A stretch of 64,000 bases of DNA from Sulfurovum sp. (GTDB lineage Bacteria > Campylobacterota > Campylobacteria > Campylobacterales > Sulfurovaceae): the NCBI GenBank assembly GCA_020525365.1, contig JAIZOF010000001.1:1015456-1079455 (forward strand). Direction: 5' to 3'. The notes beneath the pieces are model-generated. The model ran no database searches. It saw only the letters and a list, made by a program, of their open reading frames with translations, and was not told where the DNA came from. The translations under genes were made by a program, and so were the position numbers. Shown in pieces: positions 1-9,406 of the stretch (the stretch's first letter is position 1; each line of letters begins with the position of its first letter).

Positions 1-2
1 TG

Positions 3-545
3 GAAGTTGAAGCATTTATTTTTGACTATTTAAATCATCCCAATAAGCAAAAAACAGTCTGTTTGCATGATGTGATACAGTACTTTCCTGTTATGCCAAG
101 CATGAAAGGAAAAATCAGTGAGGAGGAGGTTGAGGCAGTGAGCAACTATATTTATGATTTTGATAAAAATATGGTTGAACAAAAAAGTGTAAAGTACGAA
201 TCCTTTTCTGTCGCATTAAAAAAAGTAATAAAAAGTAATAAAATCATTATGATAGAGGCTGTATCGAAACATTGCCATTTTTGTAAAAAAATGGAGAGAG
301 AAGTAATGATAGATGAAGGTGTGGTGTCTGTGCTGAAAAAAGATTTTGTTGCCGTCACTGTGGATATTAGCAAAAATCCTTTGCCGATGGGACTTACTGC
401 TGAATTGACCCCAACTTTCTTTTTTATCAATAAAGATAAAAATATACTACGACATATAGTTGGTGCACGAAACACTGAAGACTTTCTTCAAATTTTAAAA
501 GAGGTAAAAATGAGCCAAAAAGGAGAAAATTATGGCAAACATTAG
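3..545 (+). CDS. Cytochrome c-thioredoxin fusion protein, 5' end outside window
   Basis: The reading frame is open to the left edge, so the N-terminus, and any signal peptide and CxxCH haem site, lie outside the window. What is visible matches the second half of the next gene: a cytochrome-type stretch ending in MPSMKGKISEEEV (the Met is the likely distal haem ligand), then a thioredoxin-like domain with a CHFC redox motif and a cis-proline in TPTFFF. It overlaps the next gene by 14 nt, so the two are translationally coupled tandem paralogues. By inference it is a periplasmic thiol/disulfide protein with a covalently bound haem. The exact substrate cannot be read from the sequence. Confidence 0.75.
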   Translation, partial: EVEAFIFDYLNHPNKQKTVCLHDVIQYFPVMPSMKGKISEEEVEAVSNYIYDFDKNMVEQKSVKYESFSVALKKVIKSNKIIMIEAVSKHCHFCKKMEREVMIDEGVVSVLKKDFVAVTVDISKNPLPMGLTAELTPTFFFINKDKNILRHIVGARNTEDFLQILKEVKMSQKGENYGKH

Positions 546-1335
546 ACGTATTATTATGCTATTAATCACAGGAACACTTTTAGTTTTAGCAAGAACAGGA
601 GAAGAAGTTTATCAGGAGATATGCTCAAAATGTCATATTGCATATATTCCTGAAGATAAATTAAAAAAGAATTTCGATGAATACAACAATACCCTTCTTA
701 AGCTTAAGGCACCACCTGTAAACCAGATTGCAATGGCAATGAAAAAAAAGCTAGGTAGCCCAAATACAAGTGAAAAAATGCGACGCCTTGAAGTGAGTGC
801 ATTTATAGCAGATTATATCCTCTACCCTGATAAGAAAAAAAGTGTTCTAAGTGACAAGGTAAGAAAGCATTTTGGCATAATGCCGAGTTTAAAAGGAAAA
901 ATATCTCCAGAAGATATTGAGATTATTAGTAATTTTGCGTATGATTTTGATCCCAAAAAATATATTAAATCAAGACACAATGATGTACCTTTTAAAAAGA
1001 TATTACACCGTGCAAGAAAAGAGAATAAGATCATTGTTGTTGAGGCAATGACTTCTCGATGTCATTTTTGCAAGAAGATGAGAAAAGGGGCACTTTCCGA
1101 TCCACGGGTTATGGCAATACTTCAAAAAGAGTTCATTATGGTTTCTATTGATCTTAGTAAAGAGAACCTTCCTTTGAATATGGATGTATCTATGACACCA
1201 ACATTCTTTTTTATTTTTGTAAATAAAAGAGAAGATATAGCCAAGATAAAGCGTATTCCTGGTGCTTGGAGTACACAAGATTTTTTAGATATCTTGAAAG
1301 AGTCTATTAAAGCAAAAAAGCAATATATTAAATAA
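532..1335 (+). CDS. Periplasmic cytochrome c-thioredoxin fusion protein
   Basis: This 267-residue protein starts with a hydrophobic signal segment (about residues 7-20), then a haem c motif CSKCH (C31, C34, H35) and a likely distal Met117 in GIMPSLKG. The second half is a thioredoxin-like fold with redox motif CHFC (C177, C180) and a cis-Pro near 223 in MTPTFFF. It is a tandem paralogue of the preceding gene. The start is supported by an AGGAG site about 7 nt upstream. Covalent haem and a CxxC thiol pair in one exported protein suggest electron transfer to or from periplasmic thiols or sulfur compounds, which is inference. It lies upstream of a DsrE-like gene, probably in the same transcript. 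Confidence 0.8.
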   Translation: MANIRRIIMLLITGTLLVLARTGEEVYQEICSKCHIAYIPEDKLKKNFDEYNNTLLKLKAPPVNQIAMAMKKKLGSPNTSEKMRRLEVSAFIADYILYPDKKKSVLSDKVRKHFGIMPSLKGKISPEDIEIISNFAYDFDPKKYIKSRHNDVPFKKILHRARKENKIIVVEAMTSRCHFCKKMRKGALSDPRVMAILQKEFIMVSIDLSKENLPLNMDVSMTPTFFFIFVNKREDIAKIKRIPGAWSTQDFLDILKESIKAKKQYIK

Positions 1336-1351
1336 AGAAGAAGGTATTTTC

Positions 1352-1798
1352 ATGTGTATATCAAAGAAAATTTTTCTACTTTGGTGTTGTTTGAGTACTT
1401 TTTTATTTAGTGAAACAGAATTTGCAAAACCAAAACCATCTATTGACAATCCTCGTAAAATTGTATTTTCTATTGATACAAATAATGATAAAATAGTTAA
1501 TCATGTTATTAGTACAGTCAATAATGTTATCAAATACTATAGACCAGAAAATACAGAAGTAGTAGTTGTTGTTTATAGTCAGGGGGTTAAAGTATTGCTT
1601 AAAAATAGTAATGACCATACCCGTAAACGCATTGAGGCACTAATGACCTATGATATAGAATTTGTTGCTTGTGAAAATAGCCTACGTACATTAGGAATTA
1701 AAAAAAATGAACTAATAGATGATTTAAGTTTTGGTAAGGCAGGTATTGTGGAGATTATTGAGCATCAGCTACGGGGTTTTGTGTATATCAAACTATAA
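1352..1798 (+). CDS. Exported DsrE/DsrF-like family protein
   Basis: This 148-residue protein has an N-terminal hydrophobic leader (about residues 4-20, ending near FLFS-ETEFA) followed by one DsrE-fold domain. The segment FVACENSLRTLGI carries the conserved Cys of DsrE/YchN relatives, and the C-terminal ...GKAGIVEIIEHQLRGFVYIKL pattern is typical of the family. Classic DsrEF proteins are cytoplasmic sulfur carriers. This one appears exported, as in the large group of periplasmic DsrE-like proteins in Proteobacteria. It follows the cytochrome-thioredoxin gene by 16 nt with an AGAAGAAGG ribosome site, so it is probably co-transcribed. A role in periplasmic sulfur or thiol chemistry is inferred. 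Confidence 0.75.
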   Translation: MCISKKIFLLWCCLSTFLFSETEFAKPKPSIDNPRKIVFSIDTNNDKIVNHVISTVNNVIKYYRPENTEVVVVVYSQGVKVLLKNSNDHTRKRIEALMTYDIEFVACENSLRTLGIKKNELIDDLSFGKAGIVEIIEHQLRGFVYIKL

Positions 1799-1888
1799 TT
1801 TACACTTTTTTTACACTCATTTACTATACTCTTTTGTGAGAATTGGCAATAAGGTCAGTATCAAAAACTATATAAAAAGGAAATTGTA

Positions 1889-2815
1889 ATGGATAGAATA
1901 CTTAAGGGAATAATAGGACTCTCTTTTATGGTTGTGTGTACAGTTGCTTCACAAGATATAGAGCTTTTTAGTTCACCCAATCCAAATGGAAAGATTACTC
2001 CTGCAACCATACAAGCAGCATTTGAAAAGGCAGGTTTTACTGTCTCAGCAAATCGTAATATGAACGGTCCTTTTAAAAAGCAGTTTAAAGCATCTGGATT
2101 TGATGTCTACAATCTATTTACATTTTATAAAAAAGAGACTGTGTTGGCATTGGTAAAGAAATACCCCAATGTTGGGCTTTTTGCTCCGATGAGTATGTCT
2201 ATCTATACAAAAAAGGGGGAGAAAAAGATTTCCGTAGCAGGCTTGAGTGCAGAAACAATGGCAAGGATTATGAAAATTCCATCCTCTGATACTACATTGA
2301 AAAAACTTAAAAATGAAATAAAAAAAGTACTTAAAACTGCTATGCCTAGAGGCACATTTGAAACTCTTCCATATCAATCAAAACCTTCCAAGGGTAATTT
2401 GGTAACTCACTTTACGATGAATATTGACCCAAAAGATTGGGAAGATGAGCTTGAAGAGTTCAAGATGGGGCTTGAGGGAGAACTCGCTCCTAATGGCTTT
2501 GTGATTGCAGGGTTTAATAATCTTGGAGATAATTTTGATGATGTTAATTATAATGGGTATGATTTTTATGAAGTCTATTCTATTTGTAAATTACCTGTTA
2601 TCTACACTATCGCAAAGACTCACCCTGAAGCAGGTGCTTTTGCACCATGTTCACTATATCTAGAAAAGAAAAAAGGAAATAATAAGATGGAAGTAGCATT
2701 TCCATCAGTTTATAATTGGATGAGTACTATGTCTATAGAAGATTCAAAAGATATTAAAATACTTAAGGGTGCCCAAGCAGGCATGGAAAAGATTCTTAAA
2801 GGTCTTATGGAATAA
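1889..2815 (+). CDS. Exported protein with two DUF302 domains
   Basis: This 308-residue protein has a signal peptide (residues 1-21, hydrophobic core GLSFMVVCTVAS). Two copies of the DUF302 fold follow, roughly residues 45-145 and 200-295. Each carries the characteristic pairing of a 'G(F/Y)DxYxxxxxxK' strand with a '(G/A)xFAPxSxxxY' turn: VGLFAPMSMSIY in the first and AGAFAPCSLYLE in the second. DUF302 proteins have no firmly established reaction and often occur near sulfur-oxidation or respiratory genes. An AAAGGAAA ribosome site precedes the ATG. A 90-nt gap separates it from the DsrE-like gene, so it may have its own promoter. The product is probably periplasmic. Confidence 0.75.
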   Translation: MDRILKGIIGLSFMVVCTVASQDIELFSSPNPNGKITPATIQAAFEKAGFTVSANRNMNGPFKKQFKASGFDVYNLFTFYKKETVLALVKKYPNVGLFAPMSMSIYTKKGEKKISVAGLSAETMARIMKIPSSDTTLKKLKNEIKKVLKTAMPRGTFETLPYQSKPSKGNLVTHFTMNIDPKDWEDELEEFKMGLEGELAPNGFVIAGFNNLGDNFDDVNYNGYDFYEVYSICKLPVIYTIAKTHPEAGAFAPCSLYLEKKKGNNKMEVAFPSVYNWMSTMSIEDSKDIKILKGAQAGMEKILKGLME

Positions 2816-2826
2816 GAAGAGAGGAT

Positions 2827-3621
2827 CTAGTAGATAAAAGCTTTTTGCATATGGAGTTTGATTTCATCAAAGCTAAATTGGTGATTGGTAAAGTACTCAA
2901 AAGCAATAATTCCTTGATAGAGCAACATATCTGAACCGTCCTTGGTCGGTTTATTATAGTGTTTTGCAAGTTTCAAGAAGGGTGTCTCTTTGCCATAGAT
3001 AATATCAATACATGCTTTAGCAGATGGAATGACTGCATTGAGTATTGCTTCAGGGCATGGGAGACTCTCATCTTCCAGTCCTGCTGAGGTCATATTTACT
3101 ACAAGATCATATGGGCGATACAAAAAGGTATCAAAAGTAAAGGTTTCAAATCCCTTTTCTTGAAAACGTATTAATCTCTCTTTGCTACGATTAAGGATAC
3201 TTACCTTATAGCCTGCCTCCTCAAGAATAATTGAAGTTGATTGTGCTGTGCCGCCTGCACCAAGGAAGAGTACATTTTTGCTATCATTAAACTCAGAAAT
3301 TGCCTTAAGAAAACCAAGTGCATCAGTGTTGTACCCATGCAACTTCCCATTTTTTTCAATGATAGTATTGACAGCACCAACCTTTTGAGCAAAAGGATCA
3401 AGCACATCACATGCTTTATATGCTGCCTCTTTGTGCGGTACGGTAACATTAACTCCTTTGAGTTTTAGTGCAAAAAAGGTTTTCTTGAGTTTGTTACCAT
3501 CTTCAAGCTTGTAGCGACTATAGCAACCATTGAATGCTAGTCCCCTAAAGGCACAGTTGTGCATCAGAGGAGATTTGGAGTGAGAGACAGGGTTACCGAA
3601 AATGGCATACATGGGACTCAT
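2827..3621 (-). CDS. aroE: Shikimate dehydrogenase
   Basis: AroE reduces 3-dehydroshikimate to shikimate with NADPH in the chorismate pathway. The 264-residue product has the substrate-binding motif NPVSHSKSPLMHN near the N-terminus, the catalytic-lysine segment NVTVPHKEAA, and the nucleotide-binding loop LGAGGTAQS. Length is normal. It starts 3 nt after the trpE stop on the minus strand, placing two aromatic amino acid genes in one operon. In Campylobacter aroE ends the same fur-lysS-glyA-DUF1882-SPOR run, but without trpE in between. An internal ATG three codons in (MYAIFG) is an alternative start. Confidence 0.95.
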   Translation of the reverse strand: MSPMYAIFGNPVSHSKSPLMHNCAFRGLAFNGCYSRYKLEDGNKLKKTFFALKLKGVNVTVPHKEAAYKACDVLDPFAQKVGAVNTIIEKNGKLHGYNTDALGFLKAISEFNDSKNVLFLGAGGTAQSTSIILEEAGYKVSILNRSKERLIRFQEKGFETFTFDTFLYRPYDLVVNMTSAGLEDESLPCPEAILNAVIPSAKACIDIIYGKETPFLKLAKHYNKPTKDGSDMLLYQGIIAFEYFTNHQFSFDEIKLHMQKAFIY

Positions 3622-3624
3622 ATT

Positions 3625-5031
3625 TTAGAGAGACTCCATTTCTTTAAGTGTTTCCAAAAGTGCTCCTAGCTTATTTTTTACCTCTAAATACTCTAATTCT
3701 GGTACAGAATCTGCTACCAATCCAGCACCTGCATGCAGGGTGATTCCTTCATTATTGATGAGAGAGGTTCTGATGGCAATGGCAGAGTCCATGTTGCCAT
3801 TAAAAGAGAAATAGCCGACTGAGCCAGAGTAGAATCCGCGCTTAAGCCTTTCAAAATTAGCAATGAGTTCCATTGCTTTAATTTTGGGTGCACCAGTCAT
3901 TGTGCCGGCAGTAAAGGTGGCTGCAAAAAGGTCAAACATATCTTTGTCTTCTAAGATTTCTGCTTCAATATCACTGACCATATGCATGACATGACTGTAG
4001 CGTTCCACCCTCATCATCTCAGTCATTTTAATCGTACCAGTCTTTGCCACACGTCCTACATCATTACGTCCAAGGTCGATAAGCATAAGATGTTCGGCAC
4101 ACTCTTTGGGGTCATTGAGCATCTCTTCCTCTAGCTCTTTATCTCGCTTGATATTTTTACTGCGTTTTCTTGTCCCTGCAATAGGTCGCAGAAGTATTTC
4201 ATTTTCAGTGAGACGTACCATTACTTCAGGGCTTGAGCCACAGATGGAAAAATCTTCATAGTCAAGCAAAAAAAGATAGGGTGATGGATTTTTTGAGCGC
4301 AATACACGATAGAAGCTGAGTGGGTCAATTTTTCCTTTCTGGGTGTAGCGGTTAGAGAGAAGAATCTGAAAAATATCACCAGAGCGGATATGCTCTTTAG
4401 ACTTTATTACTAACTGCTTGAAATACTCTTCATCAATACTAAATTCACCTTCGTCTTCTAGCTCTGCTGCCTTAAGTGGGAGTGGAGTGAAAGTACTTTT
4501 GATAATTGCTTCAATACGAGAAAGATCATCTGCCATACTTTCATCGTTGAGAATAAAAGTAAGTTTAGCATTCTTATGGGAGTAGGCAATGATAATTTTA
4601 GGACGTACAAGATCAAGGTCAGGTGTATTGAGTGGATCGAAAAGCCCATCCATACTCTCTTCGAGTATTGGTTCGAAAACTTTGACCATATCATAGGCAA
4701 TAAATCCAATAAAACCATCAATAAAAGAGAAGCCAAGTTCCTGAGTTTTGACTTTATAAGCCTCTTGATCAATAGCGGCATAATAGTTTTTCATAAAAGA
4801 GAAAGGATCTTCTTTGAGTGTATGTTTGTGCCCATCTTCAGATTGGTATGTTGTAATCTTATTCTTGTAAGTAATACGCTCCTTGGTACCAATAGTAATG
4901 AAGGAGAAGTTTCCATCGTCTGTGTTGACGGCACTCTCAAAAAGCATGGTAATCTCATTAGGGAATAGTCTCTTAATTTCCCCATAAAGTGCCACCGGAG
5001 TAAGCTGATCAAACAGAATAGTTTTATGCAT
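3625..5031 (-). CDS. trpE: Anthranilate synthase component I
   Basis: This chorismate-binding enzyme makes anthranilate from chorismate, with ammonia supplied by a TrpG glutaminase. The 468-residue protein carries the family motifs CGSSPEVMVRL, RPIAGTRKR, DLGRNDVGRVA and TAGTMTGAPKIKAMELI in the C-terminal two thirds. Its N-terminal region resembles TrpE rather than PabB, but PabB cannot be fully excluded. The candidate glutaminase subunit gene is about 38 kb away in this window (43397), not adjacent. It lies 6 nt from the SPOR-protein gene upstream and 3 nt from aroE downstream. Confidence 0.9.
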   Translation of the reverse strand: MHKTILFDQLTPVALYGEIKRLFPNEITMLFESAVNTDDGNFSFITIGTKERITYKNKITTYQSEDGHKHTLKEDPFSFMKNYYAAIDQEAYKVKTQELGFSFIDGFIGFIAYDMVKVFEPILEESMDGLFDPLNTPDLDLVRPKIIIAYSHKNAKLTFILNDESMADDLSRIEAIIKSTFTPLPLKAAELEDEGEFSIDEEYFKQLVIKSKEHIRSGDIFQILLSNRYTQKGKIDPLSFYRVLRSKNPSPYLFLLDYEDFSICGSSPEVMVRLTENEILLRPIAGTRKRSKNIKRDKELEEEMLNDPKECAEHLMLIDLGRNDVGRVAKTGTIKMTEMMRVERYSHVMHMVSDIEAEILEDKDMFDLFAATFTAGTMTGAPKIKAMELIANFERLKRGFYSGSVGYFSFNGNMDSAIAIRTSLINNEGITLHAGAGLVADSVPELEYLEVKNKLGALLETLKEMESL

Positions 5032-5037
5032 AATTTA

Positions 5038-5736
5038 CTATCTTTTAACTATAAAGGCATTTTTGCTGATAAGATTCTTAATTTTGGTAATAGCTCTGTC
5101 TGCATCACTTCTGCTCTCGTAAGGACCAATCATTACCTTGTGTGTATTGTTGATATGTATAATTTGATAACGGTATCCTCGTTTTTTCACGATACGAAGA
5201 AGGTGTGAATTTGTACTTGGTACCTTGGAGAAAGAGCCTGTTTGAATATAGAACTTTTCTTGTATAGTTTGTGATGATGTAGGTAATTTAGATTTATTTT
5301 TTACCATTGGTTTGGCTTCAGGTATTGCAATAATCTCTTTAGATTTTACAGGTTTTTCTATAGTTTTTACTATAGACTTACTCTTCTGTTCGTTAATCGA
5401 GACAGTCTCTTCACTGACTTGTTGAATGGGTGTATTCTCTTCTTTTTCTTCCTGTGTTACTGCTTCATTGTTGGTCATATTGGAGATCTCTTTATTGTTT
5501 TTGAGACTCTCTTGAGGTGTATTTTTTAATGTTAACTCTGGACTAACTATCTCGCTTGCAATCTCTGTTGGTGAAACCATATCTTCATTGGGTTTTTTGA
5601 GAATAATCTTTGTTAGAATGATGGCAATTATCATTACAATAATAAAAATAGCAACAATAGTTAAAAAGCCTTTAGCCTTTCCATTTTGTTTCTTATGGGT
5701 ATCGATAATGAGGTCATCTAGGTTGTGATCGTTCAT
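5038..5736 (-). CDS. Membrane-anchored SPOR-domain protein
   Basis: A 232-residue bitopic protein. It has a short charged cytoplasmic N-terminus (MNDHNLDDLIIDTHKK), one transmembrane helix (about residues 25-46, rich in Ile), a long low-complexity Glu/Lys/Thr/Ser linker, and a C-terminal SPOR domain (about 155-232, FYIQTGSFS ... HKVMIGPYESRSDA). SPOR domains bind denuded glycan strands at division septa. I chose the ATG at 5736, preceded by GGAGG, over a TTG twelve codons earlier. The neighbour order matches Campylobacter, where the SPOR gene sits between the DUF1882 gene and aroE. Confidence 0.85.
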   Translation of the reverse strand: MNDHNLDDLIIDTHKKQNGKAKGFLTIVAIFIIVMIIAIILTKIILKKPNEDMVSPTEIASEIVSPELTLKNTPQESLKNNKEISNMTNNEAVTQEEKEENTPIQQVSEETVSINEQKSKSIVKTIEKPVKSKEIIAIPEAKPMVKNKSKLPTSSQTIQEKFYIQTGSFSKVPSTNSHLLRIVKKRGYRYQIIHINNTHKVMIGPYESRSDADRAITKIKNLISKNAFIVKR

Positions 5737-5860
5737 GATAGGGAAAATCCTCCAAATAATTTTTTGAATCAATTATATCCAATCATATGTTATAGGAAAG
5801 TTTATGGAAAAACGAAGTAAAGTTGAGAGCAAAGACAAGAGAATCAGATAGCTAGGTATC

Positions 5861-6355
5861 CTATAGTATTGCATAAGGAAGTGTTACAATATTGTACATT
5901 TCAGGTAGTTGTGCAGATGGTAGTGTTTTCCAGTGCTTTGTCAGTCGTTGCTTGAGTTTATTTGAAATATTCTGAAGTTGTGCATCAGCCTTTTTAATAG
6001 AAAGGTGATTGACACCTATGAAGATTTGGATTTTTGTTTTATCCCTTCCTTGGTAGATATGGTAATTCACAATACCAAGTATATGGAAAAGATGTTTAAC
6101 AAGAGAAATAAAACGTTGATATTCCTCTCCTTCGTACTCAATAACAAGATAGTTGGTATACCCTGCTTTTAGAAGGGGAATAGCGATGGTGTATTGTTTA
6201 TTAAGATGTTGTTGCCAAAGAAGAGGGGTTAGTGGTTCTTCTATGCGTTCAAATTTACTATAGAAGATACGGTTGTTAAACTGTATCTTTTTGACAATGA
6301 AGGAGCGTTTGATATAGTAGTGGTCGACCGTAAAGTTAAGATCAAAGATTTTTAT
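5861..6355 (-). CDS. DUF1882 family protein, apparent ATA start codon
   Basis: Reading the minus strand gives an open frame of 164 codons whose product looks like the Campylobacterota-specific DUF1882 family. It has DHYYIKRSFIVKK near the N-terminus, an FYSKFERI segment, and LPEMYNIVTLPYAIL at the C-terminus. Its position just downstream of glyA is also the Campylobacter arrangement. The frame has no ATG, GTG or TTG before the conserved part: after an in-frame TAA it reads AAG GAG GGG TGT ATA AAA ATC. The ATA is ideally spaced from a strong AAGGAGGGG ribosome site and stands where the family's start Met is expected. A GTG at 6070 would give only the last 69 residues. Function is unknown. Confidence 0.7.
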   Translation of the reverse strand: MKIFDLNFTVDHYYIKRSFIVKKIQFNNRIFYSKFERIEEPLTPLLWQQHLNKQYTIAIPLLKAGYTNYLVIEYEGEEYQRFISLVKHLFHILGIVNYHIYQGRDKTKIQIFIGVNHLSIKKADAQLQNISNKLKQRLTKHWKTLPSAQLPEMYNIVTLPYAIL

Positions 6356-6372
6356 ACACCCCTCCTTTTACT

Positions 6373-7623
6373 TTAGTATATCGATTTATTGTAGATTACA
6401 AAATTGGAAGCAAGTTCTTTCATCTCCTCTTTAATCTTTGCATGTAGCGCACCATTATTAATGTTGTCGAGCACATCAGCAATTTTGTTAGCAATAACTT
6501 CAAATTCTGCCTCTTTCATGCCCCGACTAGTGAGTGCAGGAGAACCAATACGGATACCTGATGTAACAAATGGACTTCTTGTTTCGCCTGGAACTGTGTT
6601 TTTGTTGACAGTTATCCCTGCAGCACCAAGTGCTGCATCTGCATCTTTGCCACTAAACTCTTTGTTTAGGAAGCTAACAAGTACGAGATGGTTGTCTGTA
6701 CCACCTGAGACTACGCTATACCCACGTGAAACAAGCACTTCGGCAAGTTTGGCAGCATTGATTTTGACTTGTTTCGCATAGATTTTCCACTTATTAGAGA
6801 GGTTATGCTTGAAGCCAACTGCTTTGGCTGCAACTACATGCACTAGTGGTCCACCTTGGAGTCCTGGGAAAATTGCAGAATTAATTTTTTTAGCAATATC
6901 TTCATTATTGGTCATAATTATACCACCACGAGGTCCTGCAAGTGTTTTGTGTGTAGTTGTTGTAACTACATCTGCATAAGGAAATGGACTAGAATGTTCG
7001 CCTGCACATACTAGTCCAGCAATGTGGGCAATATCTGCAAATAAAATAGCACCTACTTCATCTGCAATATCACGGAATTTTTTAAAGTCAATTTCTCTTG
7101 CATAAGCAGATGCACCACAAACAATAATTTTAGGTTGGACAATTTTGGCAATATTCATGACTTCATCATAGTTGATATACCCATTAAGCTCTACACCATA
7201 GGTAAAACTTTGATAGTTTTTTCCTGAGAAACTTGGTTTACTTCCGTGAGTAAGGTGTCCACCATGACTGAGGTCCATTCCTAAAATTTTATCATAGGGT
7301 TTAAGTAGGGATGCATAGACTGCACCATTTGCTTGAGATCCGGAGTGTGGCTGCACATTTGTAAATTTACAGTTAAAAAGTTTACAAGCTCTGTCGATGG
7401 CAAGTTGTTCTACATTGTCAGCAAATTCACATCCACCATAATAGCGTTTTCCAGGATATCCTTCAGCATATTTATTGGTAAAGACTGAACCCATTGCTTC
7501 CATTACTGCAGGGATAGTAAAATTTTCAGAGGCAATCATTTCAAGGTGATTTGTCTGCCTTTTGTGTTCATTTTCAATTGCCTCAAAGATTTCAGGGTCA
7601 AATTTTTCAATTGCATAACTCAT
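6373..7623 (-). CDS. glyA: Serine hydroxymethyltransferase
   Basis: GlyA interconverts serine and glycine with tetrahydrofolate and is PLP dependent. The 416-residue protein has the family N-terminus ([10 protein letters not shown]), the signature [14 protein letters not shown], and the PLP-lysine motif [14 protein letters not shown]. Length is typical. It lies 17 nt upstream of the DUF1882 gene and downstream of lysS on the minus strand, as in other Campylobacterota. Nothing unusual is seen. Confidence 0.97.
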   Translation of the reverse strand: MSYAIEKFDPEIFEAIENEHKRQTNHLEMIASENFTIPAVMEAMGSVFTNKYAEGYPGKRYYGGCEFADNVEQLAIDRACKLFNCKFTNVQPHSGSQANGAVYASLLKPYDKILGMDLSHGGHLTHGSKPSFSGKNYQSFTYGVELNGYINYDEVMNIAKIVQPKIIVCGASAYAREIDFKKFRDIADEVGAILFADIAHIAGLVCAGEHSSPFPYADVVTTTTHKTLAGPRGGIIMTNNEDIAKKINSAIFPGLQGGPLVHVVAAKAVGFKHNLSNKWKIYAKQVKINAAKLAEVLVSRGYSVVSGGTDNHLVLVSFLNKEFSGKDADAALGAAGITVNKNTVPGETRSPFVTSGIRIGSPALTSRGMKEAEFEVIANKIADVLDNINNGALHAKIKEEMKELASNFVIYNKSIY

Positions 7624-7665
7624 TAAGTATCCTTTTTAAATAATTGTCGGATTTATATCCAATTT

Positions 7666-9309
7666 TTACTTTTTATTTTCTTGTTCTCTCTTCTTGCATG
7701 TGGCTGCATCGATACAGAAGTACCCTTTGCCATTCTTTGCTGGTTTGAGTTCCTTTGTGATAGCATAACCACATTTTCTACAAGCAGTTTCAGATTTTGT
7801 CTCTTCAAGTTTAACCTCAGGTTTCATAGCAGGAAAAAGAATAACATCACGAATAGTATGATTGTTGGTTAACATCATTACTAAACGATCAATACCAATT
7901 CCCTCTCCTGCGGTAGGAGTCATGCCATGACCCAGTGCACGGACAAAGTCAAGATCCATATGCATAGCCTCTTCGTCGCCTGTAGATTCTTTGGTGTTTG
8001 CTTGTGCTTTAAAGCGTTCAAGCTGATCAATAGGATCATTAAGCTCATTAAAGCCGTTGGCAATCTCTTTGCCTGCCATAAAGAGCTCAAAACGTTCAGC
8101 AATTTTAGGATTTTTATCACTTCTTCTAGAAAGTGGAGAGATATCGATTGGATAGTCAGTGATAAAGGTTGGGTTAATTAGTTTTTTTTCAACAAATTCA
8201 TCAAAAAGTTCTGCCTGTAGATAGCCAAGTGTCAGGTTGGGGTTTACCTCTATGGCATGTTGCTTAAGATAGGAAAGAATCTTTTCTCTATCGGTTACCA
8301 CATCAATGGGTACTCCACCAATAGAAGCAAGCGATTCAATAAAAGATATTTTAACAAATGGTGCAGTGAAGTCGATTTCCATGTTGTCGTAGGTGAGTAT
8401 TTTGGGTAGTTGAAGCTGTGCAAAAATATAGTCAAAAAGGTCTTCGGTTAGTTTCATTAGGTCATGATAGTTATGGTATGCCCAGTAAAATTCAATAGAG
8501 GTGAACTCTGGATTGTGGGTAGCATCCATTCCTTCGTTGCGAAAGTTTCGATTAATCTCAAAAACTGCTTCCATTCCTCCTACAATTAGACGTTTAAGAT
8601 AAAGCTCTGGTGCGATACGTAGATATCGGTCAACACTCAGGGCATTATGGTGGGTAATAAAGGGTTTTGCATTGGCACCACCAGGAATAGGGTGCATCAT
8701 TGGTGTCTCTACTTCAAGAAATCCACGGTTTTCGAAGAAGTGGCGGATGAGAGATACGATCTTTGAACGCATAATAAAGATCTCTTTGACCTCTACGTTC
8801 ATAATCATGTCCAGATAACGCTGGCGGTAGCGAATTTCATGGTCGGTTAGACCATGAAACTTCTCAGGTAATGGTATGATTGCTTTACTGATAATTTTGA
8901 GATGTTTGCAGTGTAACGTTAGCTCACCTGTTTGTGTTACAAATGGAAAACCTGTTGCTTCAATGATGTCACCTACTTCAAAGAGTTTTTTGGCAATGTT
9001 ATTATAGTAATTTTTAGGTAAGTCATCACGGTTGTAATAAATCTGTACAAGTCCATCACTATCTTCTATCTTGGCAAAAGCAGCCTTTCCCATAATTCGA
9101 ATGAATTTGATTCGCCCAGTAAGAGTTACAGTTTTGGTTTCGTCTTTCTTCTCTTCTGCGTTTAGTTTTTGTATATAATTAAAGTATTCAAAGAATTCCG
9201 AAGAAGGCATTCCTTTGGCAATATTGGTGGGGTAGGGGTTAATTCCTTCTTCTCTAAGCTTGTTAGCTTTTTTAATACGTTCTTGAATATATTGATTGTC
9301 AAATATCAA
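7666..9309 (-). CDS. lysS: Lysyl-tRNA synthetase, class II, with C-terminal Cys4 extension
   Basis: This enzyme charges tRNA-Lys. The N-terminal OB-fold anticodon-binding domain is followed by the class II catalytic core, with motif 2 in [17 protein letters not shown] and motif 3 in [16 protein letters not shown] place the start at a TTG ([12 protein letters not shown]...), because AGGAGA lies 5 nt upstream and bacterial LysS usually begins near this FDNQY motif. An ATG at 9336 would add nine residues containing that ribosome site. After the usual end (ILFPAMKPE) comes an extra tail with four cysteines, C510, C513, C532 and C538 (CRKCG ... FCIDAATC), which looks like a zinc ribbon. It is downstream of fur and upstream of glyA. 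Confidence 0.93.
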   Translation of the reverse strand: MIFDNQYIQERIKKANKLREEGINPYPTNIAKGMPSSEFFEYFNYIQKLNAEEKKDETKTVTLTGRIKFIRIMGKAAFAKIEDSDGLVQIYYNRDDLPKNYYNNIAKKLFEVGDIIEATGFPFVTQTGELTLHCKHLKIISKAIIPLPEKFHGLTDHEIRYRQRYLDMIMNVEVKEIFIMRSKIVSLIRHFFENRGFLEVETPMMHPIPGGANAKPFITHHNALSVDRYLRIAPELYLKRLIVGGMEAVFEINRNFRNEGMDATHNPEFTSIEFYWAYHNYHDLMKLTEDLFDYIFAQLQLPKILTYDNMEIDFTAPFVKISFIESLASIGGVPIDVVTDREKILSYLKQHAIEVNPNLTLGYLQAELFDEFVEKKLINPTFITDYPIDISPLSRRSDKNPKIAERFELFMAGKEIANGFNELNDPIDQLERFKAQANTKESTGDEEAMHMDLDFVRALGHGMTPTAGEGIGIDRLVMMLTNNHTIRDVILFPAMKPEVKLEETKSETACRKCGYAITKELKPAKNGKGYFCIDAATCKKREQENKK

Positions 9310-9406
9310 GGTTTCTCCTAAAATTAATTGTCTCATGGACTTGAGTCAAAATCTCATTTGGCTATAAAAGAGATACTGAATCAAATTCGGGGTGACATGA
9401 TGTTAG

